DNA of 64,000 nucleotides, taken from assembly GCA_965230755.1 (NCBI GenBank), contig CBDDLT010000007.1:6346-70345 (forward strand), written 5' to 3'. This stretch comes from DATFJT01 sp965230755 (lineage in GTDB: Bacteria > Bacteroidota > Bacteroidia > Chitinophagales > Saprospiraceae). The notes beneath the pieces were generated by a model that was given only the letters and a program-made list of their open reading frames with translations, did not search any database and was not told where the DNA came from. Each line of letters starts with the position of its first letter. Within the stretch, counting starts at the first letter, position 1. Shown here one piece after another: positions 33,711-42,490 of this stretch. Position numbers and translations under genes: made by a program.

Positions 33711-35582
33711 CTATAGCGAGTTGTACTCATGCTCAATTCTCCGAGCAGTTAAATTAGGCTTTTTTCCGGTGCTTATGATAAAATGAGCCGTTTCAGCATA
33801 GAATTTAATTCGTTGATTCCATAATTGCTTAGCCCTTTCTCTAGGAGCCCCAGAATTGAAAAGTGGTCTGTCGCTTTGCTGAACCCGTTCTATAATATCC
33901 TCAAGGGACACCCCGAGCCAAACAACCATAGACTTTTCATTCAATATATCACGACTCTCTTTGTCGATGATAGTTCCTCCTCCAGTGGCAAGAATACAAT
34001 CCTCTTTTTTTAGCTGTTGAACCAAGACCTGCTTTTCAAGCCTTCGAAAATAGTTTTCTCCTTTCTTTTCGAATATTTCCGGGATAGAGAGCCCTTCCGT
34101 TTTTTCTATCTCTGCATCCAGATCTTTAAATTCCCAGCCCATTTCTTGAGCCAATATTTTTCCAACAGCGGTTTTGCCAGATCCGGGCATACCTATCAAA
34201 CTAATCATCTTTGCCTTGTCTGATAGCGATTTAGTGAGTATGGAATGTAGTTGGTCAAATGATGGGGCAGGGGCCATTTTATTCATAACGGGAAGAGCTT
34301 GTCGAATCAACCAATCAATTCCCGATCGATAATTGACTTTTGGCACCTTCACTATTTCTTCCAGTTTATTTTTGTAATTGGCATCTAGGACAAATTGCTT
34401 GTCAGTAAATTCGATATCTTTTTCTTTTGCAACATCAGCTGGAATGGTCCAAATGATCAAGCTATATTTATCAATTTCTTGAGCGAGCTTGTCGTAATCC
34501 AATTCACCAGTATTATATCGCTGTGAAAAAGTTCTTAGCTTCTCTTGGGTCCGACCCGTGGCATGAATTTTAATGTTTAGATTTCCCAGAGCCAAAGCAG
34601 CAGCCTCTGCCGCACCTCCAGTACCTACTATGAGTCCTAAAGTGTCTTTGTCACATGCTCTCACCATTTCTTCTAGGGCGATGATATCTGTATTTTTGGG
34701 ATTATCAACTGCACTGAATTCAAGGTAATTCACAGGTCTTTGATCAGAGAATCTTCCTTTGAATGGAGAAGTAATATTGACAAAGCGCAAAGGGAGAAAT
34801 GATCGCAAGTAATCCAATTCCTCTATGCTCTCCAATGCAATTCTCAGATAGTGTGCATTAATCTTGTTGGAATCAAAGAAATAATTAAAAAGTTGAGGGC
34901 TCTTCGAGTGAACAATTGGGTTGCCGATAACACCGCAGCAAAAATATTCTGAATCAGTAATTTCCTTGGGCAATGTTGCTAGCATTTCATCATAGAGCAA
35001 CTGACCTTCCGCTACCGAACCAATTTCTTTCGCTTGACAATACATGAACGGCGCTCCTTGCTCCAGAGCATTTTCTCTGGTAACTCTCCCAGCTTTGCCC
35101 ATCCCAATAAATATTTCGTTTGACCGCAAAGAATATGCGTTCAATAGCATTTTTGCCTCCGATTCGTTGCTGCAAAGACTGACGAATTTATACAAGTCCT
35201 TTTCTTTTCTGACCGTCTCAAATTCAGCGCGATGAGCACTGGGATGCACAAAGTGATTATAATAGTGAATGGACCAGATTACCGGGGTTTCTGACGGCAA
35301 AAGATTCAGAATGAAAGCATGATATTCATTGGTGGCAGCAAGATCTATATCGACATAATCTGCCTCCGTAAAATCTATTTTCTCCAACCTCTCAATATTC
35401 TGGTCTTTCGGTTTACAGGTTAGAATTATTTGCTTAGCCTGACTTGTAAAACGATTGATTTGTTCCCAACTCCAGTCAATGAGGTCGAGCCGCAATTCGA
35501 AAAAAGGATAACGATCGACCAATAACTTTGCCTTTTCGAACGGAATATCGGCTACACTAACTACAAAAGGATATTTACTCAT
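33711..35582 (-). CDS. aroDEK: Fused 3-dehydroquinate dehydratase (type I) - shikimate dehydrogenase - shikimate kinase
   Basis: 623 residues from the ATG at 35582. Residues 1-200 are a type I dehydroquinase: ELRLDLIDW, catalytic His106 in WSIHYY, Schiff-base Lys132 in LYKFVS, and MGKAGRVTR plus AEGQ near the end. Residues about 215-440 are shikimate dehydrogenase: CGVIGNPIVHSKSP, catalytic Lys275 in NITSPFKG, Asp299 in KNTD, and the NADP-binding GTGGAAEAAA. Residues 459-623 are shikimate kinase: GMPGSGKT, DLDAEIE, FRRLE, ATGGGT and RPLF. Three consecutive steps of the shikimate pathway are on one chain. The usual GAVNT...NTD stretch of the dehydrogenase is shortened. The order differs from fungal AROM, where the kinase precedes the dehydratase. 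Confidence 0.93.
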   Translation of the reverse strand: MSKYPFVVSVADIPFEKAKLLVDRYPFFELRLDLIDWSWEQINRFTSQAKQIILTCKPKDQNIERLEKIDFTEADYVDIDLAATNEYHAFILNLLPSETPVIWSIHYYNHFVHPSAHRAEFETVRKEKDLYKFVSLCSNESEAKMLLNAYSLRSNEIFIGMGKAGRVTRENALEQGAPFMYCQAKEIGSVAEGQLLYDEMLATLPKEITDSEYFCCGVIGNPIVHSKSPQLFNYFFDSNKINAHYLRIALESIEELDYLRSFLPLRFVNITSPFKGRFSDQRPVNYLEFSAVDNPKNTDIIALEEMVRACDKDTLGLIVGTGGAAEAAALALGNLNIKIHATGRTQEKLRTFSQRYNTGELDYDKLAQEIDKYSLIIWTIPADVAKEKDIEFTDKQFVLDANYKNKLEEIVKVPKVNYRSGIDWLIRQALPVMNKMAPAPSFDQLHSILTKSLSDKAKMISLIGMPGSGKTAVGKILAQEMGWEFKDLDAEIEKTEGLSIPEIFEKKGENYFRRLEKQVLVQQLKKEDCILATGGGTIIDKESRDILNEKSMVVWLGVSLEDIIERVQQSDRPLFNSGAPRERAKQLWNQRIKFYAETAHFIISTGKKPNLTARRIEHEYNSL

Positions 35583-35732
35583 AAACAAGAAAGAATTGTA
35601 AAATCCCTAACTATGACCATTAGCACACTACCGGTTTGCACCACAATACGATCGAACCGATTGCTGTAAAACTTATAATAAGAAGAAAGCAATGCCTGTG
35701 TATCACTCAACTTTAGTATAGATTTTCATTGA

Positions 35733-35745
35733 CCCCTTACAGGGG
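35733..35745 (-). terminator. Weak hairpin after the DUF1501 gene
   Basis: CCCCT-TAC-AGGGG, a 5-base GC-rich stem, lies 19 bases past the DUF1501 stop in reading direction. There is no U-tract beyond it, so it may be a weak or factor-assisted terminator. Confidence 0.3.
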
Positions 35746-35763
35746 AAGGTAAAAATCGTAAAT

Positions 35764-37392
35764 CTAAGGAGTTTTAAGGACAAGTGGCTTTGAAAATACC
35801 TTTCCTCCCACGGTTAACTTGCATATTAAATAATCTAGCCCGCTGCTAGAGTAGGGCGGTCTCCAGTCATGTCTGTGATTTCCCTTAGACTTTTGGCCGT
35901 TGTATAATGTAGCTACCCTGCTGCCCAACATATTGTATACTGAAACTTCGACTTTGGAGGATTGTGGAAGCTCGTACTCGACAACACAAGTACCATTGCC
36001 ATTGTGGTATATTTTATAGCTAAATTTATACTCACTGACTTCGGTGTTCGACACGGGCATGCACGTAAGACCCAGATCATCCAATCGATTAAAAGTTCCT
36101 CCGAGGACATCATCGACGGTCTGCGCATTAATGCACAGCCAGTTTTCAAGTACCGAGGAATACAACTGGCGAAAATCCGTATTGTAAACCAAATTTCCAT
36201 TAGCGTCCAAATTTCTTAGATCCGGAACATCGCCTAGAACTCCGTTGCCATTCAAGCCCGGCCCAAAGAAAAATGCCGGAGCCGCTGCGCCGTGATCAGT
36301 TCCATTAGAAGCGTTTTGCTCAGCTCTTCTACCGAATTCTGAGTAAGTCATGCACAGAACTCTCTTGTCATGTCCGGTTAAACCAAGGTCTTCAAAGAAG
36401 GCCTGGACGGAATCCGCCAAATTCTGCAATAAGGCAGGATGACTACCGTTTTGAGCCGCATGTGTATCAAAACTACTCAGGCTAACGGTATAAAATTGAG
36501 TATTCAGATTCCCTTTAATTAGTCTGGCTACAAGACTCAATTGTCCGCCCAAATCTCCTGGGTAAGCTACACCATTCGCAGCGGAAGTATAAGCATCGTT
36601 GATCACTTCAGCATACTGGTAAATGGTATTGGCGATGGATCTTGAGAATGCCAACTGTTCACCATAGAAACAGTCCGGAACGTTTATGGTATCATAGTAT
36701 GCGCCCATTTCCGCAATACTTTGAAGTCTTTGAGCATTGGCAAAATTGACAGACATTTTCAGGTCATCTGAATTGTTGAATATCAAAGATTCACTACTGC
36801 CTATTTCAATAGCAGGAGGACAGTTAGGAGGATTGGTTAGGTAGTCGGGATATTCGTTTTCTAGGAATCGGCCGATCCATCCCGAGTTCAACACCTCATT
36901 GCTATCACTTGCAGTATGCCATATATCAGTAGATCGAAAATGCGACAGATTTTGACCTTCATATCCCACATTATGAATGACCTTCATCTCACCGTCATTC
37001 CATAGATTTTGAAGCGATGACATGGTGTTCGGAAGAGCAACCTCACTGTCCAACATAAAGGTATCTTGTTCAGAAATGGCAATCGTTGGCCTTAACTGTG
37101 TGTATCGACCATAGTCGTACATCGGGATGACTGTATTAAGCCCATCATTACCCCCATTTAGTTTAATGAGTACAATAATTCTGTCAGAATCTGAACAATT
37201 CAGCGCGTAAGCCAATGGGTTGGCCAAAAGAGACTTAATAGAAAATCCTCCCATTAAGAAACCCGCAGAGCCCGCAACGCCCATATTCTTGATAAAACCT
37301 CTTCTAGACCATTTCTGATGATCTAATTCGTGAGCTTTTCCATCTTCAATTCTAGCTCCTTTTCGATTTTCATTCTTTATATCCTGGCACAT
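35764..37392 (-). CDS. DUF1501 protein with Tat signal and C-terminal T9SS sorting domain
   Basis: 542 residues from the ATG at 37392 (MCQDIKNEN); the longer open frame would overlap the upstream DUF1800 gene. Residues 29-35 are SRRGFIK, a textbook twin-arginine motif, followed by a hydrophobic Gly/Ala stretch. The body matches DUF1501, a sulfatase-like fold of the alkaline phosphatase superfamily (KLNGGNDGLNTVIP, HFRSTDIWHTA, TYSEFGRRAEQN, GTDHGAAAP). The last 85 residues are a type A T9SS domain (VEVSVYNMLGSRVATLYNG, DWRPPYSSSG). So it appears to leave the cytoplasm folded and then cross the outer membrane. DUF1501 and DUF1800 genes commonly occur as a pair; their substrate is unknown. Confidence 0.88.
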   Translation of the reverse strand: MCQDIKNENRKGARIEDGKAHELDHQKWSRRGFIKNMGVAGSAGFLMGGFSIKSLLANPLAYALNCSDSDRIIVLIKLNGGNDGLNTVIPMYDYGRYTQLRPTIAISEQDTFMLDSEVALPNTMSSLQNLWNDGEMKVIHNVGYEGQNLSHFRSTDIWHTASDSNEVLNSGWIGRFLENEYPDYLTNPPNCPPAIEIGSSESLIFNNSDDLKMSVNFANAQRLQSIAEMGAYYDTINVPDCFYGEQLAFSRSIANTIYQYAEVINDAYTSAANGVAYPGDLGGQLSLVARLIKGNLNTQFYTVSLSSFDTHAAQNGSHPALLQNLADSVQAFFEDLGLTGHDKRVLCMTYSEFGRRAEQNASNGTDHGAAAPAFFFGPGLNGNGVLGDVPDLRNLDANGNLVYNTDFRQLYSSVLENWLCINAQTVDDVLGGTFNRLDDLGLTCMPVSNTEVSEYKFSYKIYHNGNGTCVVEYELPQSSKVEVSVYNMLGSRVATLYNGQKSKGNHRHDWRPPYSSSGLDYLICKLTVGGKVFSKPLVLKTP

Positions 37393-37412
37393 GATATTGT
37401 TTTTGTCGAATT

Positions 37413-38882
37413 TTAGAATAATTGATAATCCGGTAGACGCATGACGTGTCTCATCAAAGTGAGAATTTGCGAAGCCACCAAATTCAGACCTGGAATTGGT
37501 TCCCAATCCAAGGACCACTGTCCGTTTTCAAAATAGTTTTCCGGTATATCACCCTTGAATACGGCCAAAGCCTCATCATAGTATTCCTGGTCAGTTAGAC
37601 CCACGGGAATAAGAAAATCTGTAATCATTCTGGAAACCTCTGCAGCATCATCCGAATTATTGGTCAGGTTCTTTGCCCAGTTGACCATCTGATCCGGGAG
37701 GTTGGTATATAGATTAAAAACATATAGGTCGTAAACATCCCACCTCGCAGGCAAAGATGTTGTATTAATCCATGCCCGATCTCCGGGCCATCCGGCGACA
37801 TTGGGCGGATTGTACAATTGCTGTCCCTGATCCGTGCAAATCAAGTATAGCAAATCAATGGTCGACTGATCATAGGGAATATCCAGTTCTTTGAACAATT
37901 GAAAATACGTCTCAAAAGGGCTCTTGAACTTTGTTCCTAGGACAGAATCATCGAAAAAATGCTCACTTTTCAACAGCTGACGGACGACTGGACCCAATTG
38001 GAAATTGTTAGTGATGAAGGTTTGAGCCATTCCTTGAACGATATCCTCGGAGACCTCGGAGGCTACAAATTCTACATATATTTTTCTACAGATATACTCT
38101 GCGATCTCATTGCTTCTCGCAGAAAACAGTACATCGTGTAATCCGTCAAAGTCATAATTGCCCGATTGTCCGAAAATCGTCTTTTGACCCGGATCGTGCA
38201 ACGCACCAACATAACCAACGAGGGTACAAAGGTTTTGAGCGTCAAAGCCATTGAATCCGGTCAATGCTCGTGCAGCTTCAACAATATCGTTTTGAGTATA
38301 GCCATTGTCTCTACCCAAAGTAAAGAGTTCGAAGAGTTCTCTGGCATAGTTTTCATTGGGGCTGAATCTAGTGTTTTGCACACCATTCAAGAATATGAGC
38401 ATGGCAGAAGATTGACCTATCTCATAAACCATATCTTTAAAATTGCCGAGGGCATTAGACTGCAATATTCTGTGATATTGATAGAGATAAGACGGGCACA
38501 AATAGGACTCCAATAAGGTCACAAAATGATTCGACCAAAACAAAACCATTTTGTCTCTGAGACCATTGCTGAGCATATCATCCATAGTAATCCTAGACCA
38601 TTCTATTGCTCTTAGAGTTAGTTCATTAACGTCCAAATTATCCGCAGGATAAGTATCCATCGACCAGCTCGGCTCACCGGTTAAAGGCATACCCAATGCT
38701 TGATCAACCAAAGAATCTACGAGATCACTTGGGTTGGAGGATAAGCCCTGTTGAAGAGTCTCCAACTTCTCACCAAACCCCGCTCGCCTATACAGATGTT
38801 GGATGCGCTTCAGGTCCCAAGGTCTATCTGCAGAGGGAATATATGGTGCTAATGTGCCATTATTACAATCAACCAAAACCAT
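37413..38882 (-). CDS. DUF1800 domain-containing protein
   Basis: 489 residues from the ATG at 38882. Matches DUF1800: RIQHLYRRAGFG at the start, MVLFWSNHFVT, NENYARELFELFTLGRDNGY, and PPNVAGWPGDRAWINT. No signal peptide is visible, which is common for annotated DUF1800 proteins. The pair with DUF1501 (20-base gap) is conserved across many bacteria and is thought to act in the envelope or outside the cell; no reaction is established. A hairpin region at 38896-38943 separates it from the upstream thioesterase gene. Confidence 0.9.
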   Translation of the reverse strand: MVLVDCNNGTLAPYIPSADRPWDLKRIQHLYRRAGFGEKLETLQQGLSSNPSDLVDSLVDQALGMPLTGEPSWSMDTYPADNLDVNELTLRAIEWSRITMDDMLSNGLRDKMVLFWSNHFVTLLESYLCPSYLYQYHRILQSNALGNFKDMVYEIGQSSAMLIFLNGVQNTRFSPNENYARELFELFTLGRDNGYTQNDIVEAARALTGFNGFDAQNLCTLVGYVGALHDPGQKTIFGQSGNYDFDGLHDVLFSARSNEIAEYICRKIYVEFVASEVSEDIVQGMAQTFITNNFQLGPVVRQLLKSEHFFDDSVLGTKFKSPFETYFQLFKELDIPYDQSTIDLLYLICTDQGQQLYNPPNVAGWPGDRAWINTTSLPARWDVYDLYVFNLYTNLPDQMVNWAKNLTNNSDDAAEVSRMITDFLIPVGLTDQEYYDEALAVFKGDIPENYFENGQWSLDWEPIPGLNLVASQILTLMRHVMRLPDYQLF

Positions 38883-38895
38883 AATCAAAAGGAAT

Positions 38896-38943
38896 TTTTT
38901 CTATCTAAAAATAGAAAAACTAGGAGATAAAATTGTGTCTCCT
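38896..38943 (-). terminator. Hairpin pair between the thioesterase and DUF1800 genes
   Basis: In minus-strand reading order a 6-base stem (AGGAGA/TCTCCT, 38943-38922) is followed by a T-rich run and then by a second A/T stem (TTTTTCTAT/ATAGAAAAA, 38919-38896). The first hairpin with its T-run suits a rho-independent terminator for the dehydrogenase-thioesterase pair. Confidence 0.45.
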
Positions 38944-38960
38944 GAGAATTTAAGAAAAAT

Positions 38961-39389
38961 TTAATGTGTGGATTCCCAGAGCCTATTGCTTACTTTACAT
39001 GTCCCGGTGAAGAGTGCTAGGAGCTCTTTTTCTTGTGAGAATACCTTGACTTGCATGTGACAAAGTGATCTGCTGCGATGGATTAATTCAGTTTCTGCAG
39101 TAATACACATGCCCACTGAAATACTGCGAAGATGTTTGATGGAACTATCAAAGGAAACGGCTTGATAACCGAATGAATTACTGGCAAAGGCCAATGCACT
39201 ATCAGCAAAGGAATAGACGATACCACCATGAGAAATACCGAAACCGTTGACCATTTCCTCGGTAACACACATCGAAATCTTCACTTGTCCTTCTTCAACG
39301 GATAGAATTTCTATCTTCAACCATTGGCTAAAAGCATCTTTATCCATCATTAATTCGACAATCTTATAGGGGGGCAGCTTCTTTTCCAT
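38961..39389 (-). CDS. PaaI-type hotdog-fold acyl-CoA thioesterase
   Basis: 142 residues of the hotdog fold. NGFGISHGGIVYSFADSALAFASNS is the PaaI signature region (acidic catalytic residue after the HGG helix). The family hydrolyses aryl- or acyl-CoA esters. It overlaps the upstream 3-hydroxyacyl-CoA dehydrogenase by one base (TGATG), so the two are coupled. The pairing recalls phenylacetate or aromatic-CoA degradation, but no other paa gene is present, so it could serve general acyl-CoA housekeeping. Confidence 0.88.
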   Translation of the reverse strand: MEKKLPPYKIVELMMDKDAFSQWLKIEILSVEEGQVKISMCVTEEMVNGFGISHGGIVYSFADSALAFASNSFGYQAVSFDSSIKHLRSISVGMCITAETELIHRSRSLCHMQVKVFSQEKELLALFTGTCKVSNRLWESTH

Positions 39390-40543
39390 CAGAAAAAATT
39401 GTATTCTTTTTTAGCCATATCCCTTAATAGAGGACTGCATCGATATCGATCTTCTCTATATCTATCATAAAGATCGTCTAGGTATTCTACGCATTGTTTG
39501 ATCCCTATTTCATCTGCCCATTTTAGTAGGCCTTTGGGATAATTTACCCCTTTTGTCATGGCCAGGTCTATGTCTTTTGCCGTTGCAACATTCCAAAAAA
39601 GAGCATCTGCCGCTTCATTGATCAGCATGTAGATGATTCGATCAGCTATTTTTCTTCCTAGCATTTCATCCTTATTGGCAGCTGGATTGATGGCTCCATC
39701 GGAATAATCGTAATATCCTCTTCCACTTTTGCGTCCGAGGTATCCCGCCTCAGAAAGTCTTTTTTGCGTGAAGGAAGGCCGATAACGAGGATCGTTATAA
39801 AAGCTGGTATATACGGTCTCGGTAACGGTGTAGTTGACATCATTACCGATATAATCCATTAAAGTAAATGGTCCCATTCGAAAACCTGCAAGCTCCGTCA
39901 TGGCCCAGTCGATGGTCGGTTCATCGGCGATTCCCTCTTCTAGAATCCGAAGTGCTTCTCCATAGAATGGTCGGGCAACTCTATTCACAATAAATCCTGG
40001 AGTATCTTTTGCGATGACCGGAATTTTACCCCATCTTTCCATAAGTTCGTAGGCATTTCTTATAAAGGTCTCTGAACTCTGAACCGCTGGAACAACTTCG
40101 ACCAGTTTCATCAGAGGTGCCGGATTAAAAAAGTGTAGTCCGATTACTCTCTCGGGCTGTGAACATGCGGCCGCAATCGAGGCAATAGAAAGTGAGGAAG
40201 TATTGCTGGCTAGAATGGTTTCTGAAGGACAATAAGCATCAATTTCTTTAAAGATCTTTTGTTTGATCTCGAGATTCTCTATAACAGCTTCGATGATAAG
40301 CCCACAATCTTTCAGTGTTTCAAGATTTTCGACGTAGTAATATTGGCCGATCAATTGCTTGGCGTATTGATCGCCGAATTTTCCTTTCTCGACTAATCGG
40401 TTAAAAAGCTTTTGCGTTCGATCTCTACTTTTCTGCATGGCTTGTGGAAAACTGTCATAAATCAACACCTCATGACCAGCCATTGCAGCCACTTGAGCTA
40501 TTCCCGTTCCCATTGCTCCGGCTCCTATAATTCCTACTTTCAT
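39389..40543 (-). CDS. 3-hydroxyacyl-CoA dehydrogenase
   Basis: 384 residues. The N-terminal NAD-binding Rossmann motif is VGIIGAGAMGTGIAQVAAMAG; ASNTSSLSI and VIGLHFFNPAPLMKLVEVV are typical of FadB/PaaH-type dehydrogenases. GFIVNRVARPFYGEA and the C-terminal helical domain repeat (NYPKGLLKWADEIG) follow. It oxidises 3-hydroxyacyl-CoA to 3-ketoacyl-CoA, as in PaaH or butanoate metabolism. A TAGCTTTG box lies 23 bases upstream. Substrate chain is uncertain. Confidence 0.92.
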   Translation of the reverse strand: MKVGIIGAGAMGTGIAQVAAMAGHEVLIYDSFPQAMQKSRDRTQKLFNRLVEKGKFGDQYAKQLIGQYYYVENLETLKDCGLIIEAVIENLEIKQKIFKEIDAYCPSETILASNTSSLSIASIAAACSQPERVIGLHFFNPAPLMKLVEVVPAVQSSETFIRNAYELMERWGKIPVIAKDTPGFIVNRVARPFYGEALRILEEGIADEPTIDWAMTELAGFRMGPFTLMDYIGNDVNYTVTETVYTSFYNDPRYRPSFTQKRLSEAGYLGRKSGRGYYDYSDGAINPAANKDEMLGRKIADRIIYMLINEAADALFWNVATAKDIDLAMTKGVNYPKGLLKWADEIGIKQCVEYLDDLYDRYREDRYRCSPLLRDMAKKEYNFF

Positions 40544-40565
40544 CTGTTAATTTTTCAACTGCCCT

Positions 40566-40573
40566 CAAAGCTA
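40566..40573 (-). promoter_or_regulatory. Candidate -7 box of the 3-hydroxyacyl-CoA dehydrogenase gene
   Basis: Minus-strand TAGCTTTG matches TAnnTTTG and ends 23 bases before the ATG. A second identical box occurs further upstream at 40625-40632. No convincing -33 element was found for either. Confidence 0.4.
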
Positions 40574-40751
40574 GAATTTTATTAGATCGAAATAAAATTT
40601 AATTTTTTTCAATCGTATGCAGCACAAAGCTACTTCGCTGGATTATAATAGTAGGAAACGATTTCATATTACTCATTTTGCTAGGCATTTTGTTTAATTT
40701 TAAAGCCGATACCCAAAAAGTTTAGCGGAATACAAAAAACCCAAACCACCT

Positions 40752-40759
40752 TAACTTTG
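40752..40759 (+). promoter_or_regulatory. Candidate -7 box upstream of cassette B
   Basis: TAACTTTG matches TAnnTTTG and lies 18 bases before the TTG start at 40778, so the leader would be only about 12 bases. This supports the TTG as start codon. Confidence 0.4.
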
Positions 40760-40777
40760 AAATTTTAAATTATTGTT

Positions 40778-42475
40778 TTGAAAAAATTCGAACATATTAT
40801 TTTTAAGATTTTAACGATTACAGGAATCGTGCTGATGATGATCAGTTGCCACAAGGACAGTATAGATGAATTCAATACTCCAAACGAAACTGACATCATA
40901 CACAGAGTAGAGTCTTTCCTTTTCGGTAGAATCTCGGATGGTCAAATGAATCCGGTTTCTGCTACAGTAAATGTAAAGATCAATGAGCTTCGGAGGACTT
41001 CCAACGTACTGGGAGTCTTTGATTCAGGGAAAATTACCATGAACCGAGATGGTCAGTGTGTTAAAATTTTGAGTGAGGATTATACCCCACATTATTGCTG
41101 GATACATCCCGAACTTGGAGAGACGAATTTTATTGACGTAGAACTCAAAGACTATAAACTAACAGGACAATCTTCGTTGAATGAAGATTTTGAACTTGGC
41201 AGTTTTTACATCACCTACGATGATGAGACCTTAATGAACGATGGAAACATATACAAGGGAAATCATGTAGAGTTTGAATTACATGATGTTTTAGCTCCAA
41301 ATTTAGAGAACCATACGCAACTACCTATGCCTGATTTTACTATTTCTGAGGGAGAAACTAAAGAATTAGAAATGGTTGAATTATTTTATTTGAAGATTAG
41401 AGGAGATCATAATGATCAACTAGACATTGCCCAGAACCATGGAATTGTTTTAGACAAGAAGGTCTCCTCTTATTCTTCAAATCTTGAAGGCAATCAAGTG
41501 TATTTCTGGGATGAGGTTCGGGATCAGTGGATTCGCGGTGCCGATTTTATTCAGAGGGATGACAAAGTAAGTTATTGGATCGATCGTCCGGGATGGTGGT
41601 GTGTAGCCAAAGAAGTTCCTGTTGTTAAAAGAAAGATCCAGTTGACCTTGAATGGAAATGACTTGGCTTTTCAAAAGCTGGTTTTAATTAATGAGGGTTC
41701 GGAATTTCAGAAAATTATATTTACTAATGGAAAGGGAGAAGCGGAGATATACCTGGATCCACGAGAAGTATATGCTCTAAAATGTGTAGGCATTTGCGGT
41801 GAAACCTTATTGTCCGATATATTTGAAGTCACGCAAGAAGAGACGTATACATATGCTCTTTATGACACGGAGGACCAATTGGAGACCTCTACTTTTAATT
41901 GTGATGACGAACCCATTAATGAAGTACTTTTTCTATTGAAAAATAATGATAGATACTTTCCAATTAAGCCGAATTCGGATGGAAAAATAGTTATGCATTT
42001 GCCCAGCTGTCACGAAGGTGAGTTTGTGCGTTTGGAAGATGTATCGGGTGATCAAAATTATTTTCTATCGAAAACATTAATCAGTGCTGGCAATCAGGAC
42101 TCAATCTGGATTTGTAACGATAGGGAAGTTAGAGGTGAGATTTTAAGAGGTCAGCAGACATTTTTAATAGATTCTACGCTTAGAGCAGAAATAGATACCA
42201 CTCATCTTGTAATTCGATTGAGTTACTTATTTCTAGGAAGTGTAGAACAATTTGTAATAACGGATATTAGTTCTGATTCTATACAGGGTTATGCTCAGGG
42301 ACTTTTGCTTAATTCTGATAAGGGAAATCACTCGATCAGATTTAATATCCACCAAATAACCGACGAAGGCGGATTATTTATCGCGGATTTTGAAGGTGAT
42401 GTCAATATCGCCCAGTCAAGTCAAGTGGAGAGGATTAGTGGATCACTGGTAGCGAGGATTGATGTTTTGAAATAA
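40778..42475 (+). CDS. Putative surface lipoprotein (cassette B, gene 1)
   Basis: 565 residues starting at a TTG (in-frame stop at 40766-40768, no nearby ATG). The signal peptide ends MISC with an acidic-containing tail (HKDSIDEF) after the lipidated Cys. Beta-rich regions follow: a carboxypeptidase-regulatory-like start (about 45-100), a middle with KELEMVELFYLKIRG and YFWDEVRDQWIRG that parallels the cassette A lipoprotein (LELFTEEGEELG, LNSFDALWNE), and two further small beta domains. No catalytic motif. It sits 15 bases before the ECF sigma gene. Function unknown; a surface sensor or ligand-binding partner is inferred from context. Confidence 0.72.
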   Translation: MKKFEHIIFKILTITGIVLMMISCHKDSIDEFNTPNETDIIHRVESFLFGRISDGQMNPVSATVNVKINELRRTSNVLGVFDSGKITMNRDGQCVKILSEDYTPHYCWIHPELGETNFIDVELKDYKLTGQSSLNEDFELGSFYITYDDETLMNDGNIYKGNHVEFELHDVLAPNLENHTQLPMPDFTISEGETKELEMVELFYLKIRGDHNDQLDIAQNHGIVLDKKVSSYSSNLEGNQVYFWDEVRDQWIRGADFIQRDDKVSYWIDRPGWWCVAKEVPVVKRKIQLTLNGNDLAFQKLVLINEGSEFQKIIFTNGKGEAEIYLDPREVYALKCVGICGETLLSDIFEVTQEETYTYALYDTEDQLETSTFNCDDEPINEVLFLLKNNDRYFPIKPNSDGKIVMHLPSCHEGEFVRLEDVSGDQNYFLSKTLISAGNQDSIWICNDREVRGEILRGQQTFLIDSTLRAEIDTTHLVIRLSYLFLGSVEQFVITDISSDSIQGYAQGLLLNSDKGNHSIRFNIHQITDEGGLFIADFEGDVNIAQSSQVERISGSLVARIDVLK

Positions 42476-42490
42476 ATATAATAGCAGTGT

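Noticed and set aside
37393..37518. Upstream extension of the DUF1501 protein to 37518
   Set aside because: It lies within the end of the DUF1800 gene and would bury the Tat signal far from the N-terminus.
39389..40543. Part of a phenylacetate degradation cluster
   Set aside because: Only a PaaI-like thioesterase and a 3-hydroxyacyl-CoA dehydrogenase are present; no paaABCDE or paaK genes nearby.
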